Positions 31,739 through 35,802 of a stretch of DNA of 35,802 bases are shown in pieces. The stretch lies in the NCBI GenBank assembly GCA_035541265.1, contig DATKNQ010000139.1, positions 1 to 35,802 on the forward strand, given 5' to 3'. Under the pieces are notes generated by a model. The model saw only the letters and a program-made list of their open reading frames with translations, ran no database searches and was not told the DNA's origin. Within the stretch, counting starts at the first letter, position 1; every line of letters starts with the position of its first letter. This stretch comes from Bog-159 sp035541265. Its GTDB lineage: Bacteria > Acidobacteriota > Terriglobia > Bryobacterales > Bryobacteraceae. Position numbers and translations under genes: made by a program.

Positions 31739-33721
31739 ATGCCCCGTTGGCGCCACCCTCTGCCGTGGCTCTCGCTTCTGTTGTTCAGCCTGAACGTGTC
31801 GATTGCGTGGCGGATGTTCCACGTCGAGTATCTGGCGAACATGGGAACCACGGAAGGCGTATTTGTCGCGTACGCGCGTTATGCTCGCGATCACTGGCCG
31901 GATCTCGGCTGGTGCCGTTTCTGGTATGCGGGTCTGCCGTTCGGAAATGTCTACCCGCCTGGGTTGCACTTGACGGCTGCGGCGGTGTCCCATTTTGCGG
32001 ATATCAGCGCCGCGATGGCATTCCATGTCGTCGTGGCGGTGCTGTATTGCCTCGGTCCGGTCACGCTGTTCTGGATGGCTGTGCGCCTCACACACCTGGT
32101 CTGCTGGAGTTTCTACGCCGGATTGCTCTACTCGCTGGTATCGCCGTCCGCATTCCTGGTGCCGGAGATCCGGCGTGATCTGGGCAGCCTGCTGTGGGCG
32201 CAGCGTCTGCACACTCCGGTATCTTATGGCGACAGTCCGCATGTCTCGTCACTTACACTGATCCCGCTCGCCATTCTGGCACTCGATCTGGCGCGCGAAA
32301 GGCGCAAACCAATTTACATCGTCGGTGCGGCACTCGCGCTGGCCTCCGTCCCACTGACGAACTGGCCTGGCGCGATCGTGCTGGCTTTCGCCGTGGTGGC
32401 CTACGGGCTCTCGTTTTCACGCCGTGACTGGTTGGTGATTGGTGCTGCGGCGTTCCTGGGCTACGCATTTGCTGTCCCCTGGATCCCGCCCTCCGCCGTT
32501 ATCGTCACCCAGGCGAACACTCAGGGATTCCTGCCGGTCAACCGTTTCGCACCGCATCACCTGGTCTACGCGGCGATCCTGGCGTTGTCAACGTGGGTCC
32601 TGCTGCGGGTCACTGCGCGATTGCCAGTCTACCTGCGCTTCTTTCTGCTCTTCACTTTTTACATGGCGGCGGTAACGCTGGGCTGGTACTGGCTGGGCCT
32701 GACGCTGATCGCGCAACCGAACCGCTTCCATCTGGCCATGGAAATGGGCATCACGTTGAGTCTAACCTTTGGCCTGCGTCGCTTTATCACCCGATGGAAG
32801 ACATTGAGACAGGTTTTTGTGGTCGCATTTGCGGCGCTCTGCGTTTTTCAATTCGTCAACTATCGCGCCTATGCCTACCGTTTGATCCACGGCATCGACA
32901 TTACCCAGACCAGTGAATACAAAACCGCCCGTTGGTTCGATCAACATATGCGCGAGAGCCGCGCGATGGTGCCTGGCTCGACTACTTTCTGGCTCAACGC
33001 GTTTACCGATACGCCACAGCTCACAGGCTGCTGCCTGCAGAGCCTGGTGAACCAAATCGAGCCTATTGCAAACTACGGGATCACCACGGACCTCACGGCC
33101 GAAGATCGCGCCTTCGATGCCAGCATGCTTTGGTTTAAGGCACTGGGTGTGCGCGCGGTGGCCGTGTCCGGTCCGCACAGCACCGAGGTGTACAAGCCGT
33201 TCTATCATCCGTACAAATTCGACGGCCGTCTGCCGGAACTCTGGCGCGATGGCGACGACGTCATCTTCGGTGTGCCCTGGCGTTACTACTCGATCGCGCA
33301 CGCCCTGGCGCCTGGCGATTTGGTGCAGCGCACGCCCATTCATGGCGTGGACACCGCGCCGCTGATCCCGTACGTGGCGGCCATCAACCGGCCGGACGCT
33401 CCCGATTTGCAGGTGCGCTGGCTCAATAACGAAACGATACAAATTACGGGCGATCTGAAACCCAGGCAGATCGTCAGCGTGCAGGAGAACGCGCATCCCG
33501 GCTGGCACGCCACCGTCAACGGAACTCCGCGGCGGGTCTTCGCTGATAAACTCGGATTGCTCGCCGTGGTACCGGATTGCAGCGGCGCATGCACCATTGA
33601 ACTGCATTACGACGGCGGCACGGAGATGACCGTGGCGAAGTGGATCAATCGCGCCGCCATCCTCGGGTCGCTCGTCTGGATCATACTGGGTATGCGCACG
33701 CGGCGAGTACCGTCCCCATGA
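31739..33721 (+). CDS. Polytopic membrane protein, GT-C/YfhO-like
   Basis: The protein has 660 residues from ATG 31739 (MPRWRHPLPWLSLLLFSLNV); ATG 31712 would add nine. About ten to twelve hydrophobic segments fill residues 8-385, for example VVVAVLYCLGPVTLFWMAVR and FFLLFTFYMAAVTLGWYWLG. The loop after the first helix (EYLANMGTTEGVFVAYARYA, then WYAGLPFGNVYPPG) recalls the acidic-residue loop and 'G.P....YPP' motif of GT-C fold polyprenyl-sugar glycosyltransferases. A periplasmic segment (about 390-630) includes a YfhO-like beta domain (VQENAHPGWHATVNGTP), and a last helix (AAILGSLVWIILGM) precedes the basic end. It probably acts on lipid-linked sugars or cell-envelope polymers, but that is inference. 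It lies beside the GT9-like gene, which fits an envelope role. Confidence 0.7.
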   Translation: MPRWRHPLPWLSLLLFSLNVSIAWRMFHVEYLANMGTTEGVFVAYARYARDHWPDLGWCRFWYAGLPFGNVYPPGLHLTAAAVSHFADISAAMAFHVVVAVLYCLGPVTLFWMAVRLTHLVCWSFYAGLLYSLVSPSAFLVPEIRRDLGSLLWAQRLHTPVSYGDSPHVSSLTLIPLAILALDLARERRKPIYIVGAALALASVPLTNWPGAIVLAFAVVAYGLSFSRRDWLVIGAAAFLGYAFAVPWIPPSAVIVTQANTQGFLPVNRFAPHHLVYAAILALSTWVLLRVTARLPVYLRFFLLFTFYMAAVTLGWYWLGLTLIAQPNRFHLAMEMGITLSLTFGLRRFITRWKTLRQVFVVAFAALCVFQFVNYRAYAYRLIHGIDITQTSEYKTARWFDQHMRESRAMVPGSTTFWLNAFTDTPQLTGCCLQSLVNQIEPIANYGITTDLTAEDRAFDASMLWFKALGVRAVAVSGPHSTEVYKPFYHPYKFDGRLPELWRDGDDVIFGVPWRYYSIAHALAPGDLVQRTPIHGVDTAPLIPYVAAINRPDAPDLQVRWLNNETIQITGDLKPRQIVSVQENAHPGWHATVNGTPRRVFADKLGLLAVVPDCSGACTIELHYDGGTEMTVAKWINRAAILGSLVWIILGMRTRRVPSP

Positions 33722-33760
33722 ACAACGCATCCGATTATACTGGAGCTTTCCAAAGACATC

Positions 33761-34465
33761 ATGAGCGCAATCGCCACAGCCCCTCAACTCAATCGCTCGA
33801 TCGGCTTTTACCAGTCGACCATCGGCAAGAAGGTGGTCATGGCCGTGACCGGCGTCATCCTGTTCGGATACGTGCTCGCCCACCTGCTCGGCAACCTGCA
33901 GATCTATTCGCCCGATCCCGAACAGATCAATAACTACGCCAAGTTCCTGCACTCGCATCCGCTCCTGCTATGGATCGCGCGCTGTGTACTGCTGACCTGC
34001 GTCGGCCTGCACATCACTGCTTCCGTGCAGTTGTGGCTCTTGAAGCAGCGTGCTCGCCCCGAGGCTTACGTCAAGAAAGACGACCTGCCCACCAGCTACG
34101 CCGCGCGCACCATGATCTGGAGCGGCCCGATCATCGCGGCTTTTGTCGTTTTCCACGTGCTGCACTTGACGGTCGGCAGCGTGCTGCCGCTGCACGTTTT
34201 GCCGACGGGTGAAATGGACGTGCGCGCCAACGTCATCACCGGGTTCCAGCATCCGGCGGTAGCCATCTTCTATATCATCGCGATGGCGCTGCTGTGCCTG
34301 CATCTCTATCACGGCCTGTGGAGCATGTTCCAGTCTTTGGGCATTAATCATCCGCGCTACACCCCCATCTTGAAGAAATTCGCGGCGGCGTTCGCCTGGT
34401 TCGTCGCTATCGGCAACATCTCCATCCCGGTGTCGGTGATGCTCGGTTTGCTGAGGCTGCAATAG
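33761..34465 (+). CDS. sdhC: Succinate dehydrogenase/fumarate reductase cytochrome b subunit (b558 type)
   Basis: The 234-residue membrane subunit has five predicted helices. Candidate haem-ligand histidines are H41 (LAHLLGN), H84 (VGLHITAS), H132 (FHVLHL) and H181 or H184 (LHLYHGLWSMFQSLGINHP). The last motif and the single large anchor are typical of the di-haem b558 family found in Bacillus, Bacteroidetes and delta/epsilon-proteobacteria, not of the two-subunit SdhCD type. It passes electrons between the flavoprotein/iron-sulfur unit and the quinone pool in the cytoplasmic membrane. Only weak ribosome-binding sequence (AAAG) precedes ATG 33761. It is nine bases upstream of sdhA; sdhB would be expected to the right of the window. 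Confidence 0.94.
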   Translation: MSAIATAPQLNRSIGFYQSTIGKKVVMAVTGVILFGYVLAHLLGNLQIYSPDPEQINNYAKFLHSHPLLLWIARCVLLTCVGLHITASVQLWLLKQRARPEAYVKKDDLPTSYAARTMIWSGPIIAAFVVFHVLHLTVGSVLPLHVLPTGEMDVRANVITGFQHPAVAIFYIIAMALLCLHLYHGLWSMFQSLGINHPRYTPILKKFAAAFAWFVAIGNISIPVSVMLGLLRLQ

Positions 34466-34474
34466 AGGAGCGAT

Positions 34475-35802
<1,328 letters not shown>

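Noticed and set aside
33736..33741. TATACT as a -10 box for sdhC
   Set aside because: It would place the transcript start about 13 bases from the ATG, and no -35-like sequence lies at a suitable distance.

Overview
The window is a high-GC, densely coded piece of bacterial chromosome. Several protein families point to an acidobacterium, probably near Bryobacterales/'Solibacter': a VWFA-related secreted protein of the acidobacterial type, a PadR regulator followed by a large orphan ABC permease with no ATPase gene (ADOP type), a 'GloVer' tandem-repeat secreted protein, a secreted SBBP-type propeller, and a Tat-exported Gfo/Idh/MocA oxidoreductase. This assignment is inferred from family content; there is no rRNA gene to confirm it.

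Layout, left to right. 1-999 (minus): 5' part of a secreted beta-propeller protein that runs off the left edge. 1060-2421 (minus): sigma-54 response regulator, divergent from a DksA/TraR zinc-finger protein (2590-2988, plus). 3020-6656 (minus): a run read as secreted hypothetical, xerC, small membrane protein, glgA and trxA. 6678-9244 (minus): dinB then trmFO, with overlapping stop and start. 9245-9574: no intact gene, but a relic of a TonB-receptor plug domain. 9575-14585 (plus): the 1209-residue VWFA fusion protein and the GloVer-repeat protein. 14594-20093 (minus): Cys-rich small protein, AhpD-like protein, rlmB-type methyltransferase, gamma-glutamyltransferase, TIM-barrel isomerase and asnS, mostly with overlapping or nearly touching ends. 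20094-20420: AT-rich intergenic island. 20421-23030 (minus): polA. 23061-26062 (plus): PadR regulator and a frameshifted ADOP permease. 26166-31308 (plus): Gfo/Idh/MocA oxidoreductase, acyl-CoA dehydrogenase, a short MeaB-type GTPase, mtnP and a GT9-like glycosyltransferase. 31284-31691 (minus): DUF3224-like protein. 31739-33721 (plus): polytopic membrane protein. 33761 to the right edge (plus): sdhC and the start of sdhA of the non-classical (Bacillus/epsilonproteobacterial-like) succinate dehydrogenase/fumarate reductase.

Most of the window is housekeeping: DNA replication and repair (polA, dinB, xerC), tRNA and rRNA modification (trmFO, rlmB), aminoacylation (asnS), redox (trxA, AhpD-like, sdhCA), glycogen synthesis (glgA), methylthioadenosine salvage (mtnP) and acyl-CoA metabolism. 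I do not see a convincing new defence, mobile or biosynthetic system. The points most worth a second look are the VWFA fusion with an internal domain duplication, the single-base frameshift in the ADOP permease, the TonB plug relic, a DNA polymerase I with a degenerate proofreading site, the C-terminally short MeaB whose last codons are the mtnP ribosome binding site, the Cys-rich small protein with its AT-rich promoter island, and two hairpins that contain stop codons at convergent gene ends.
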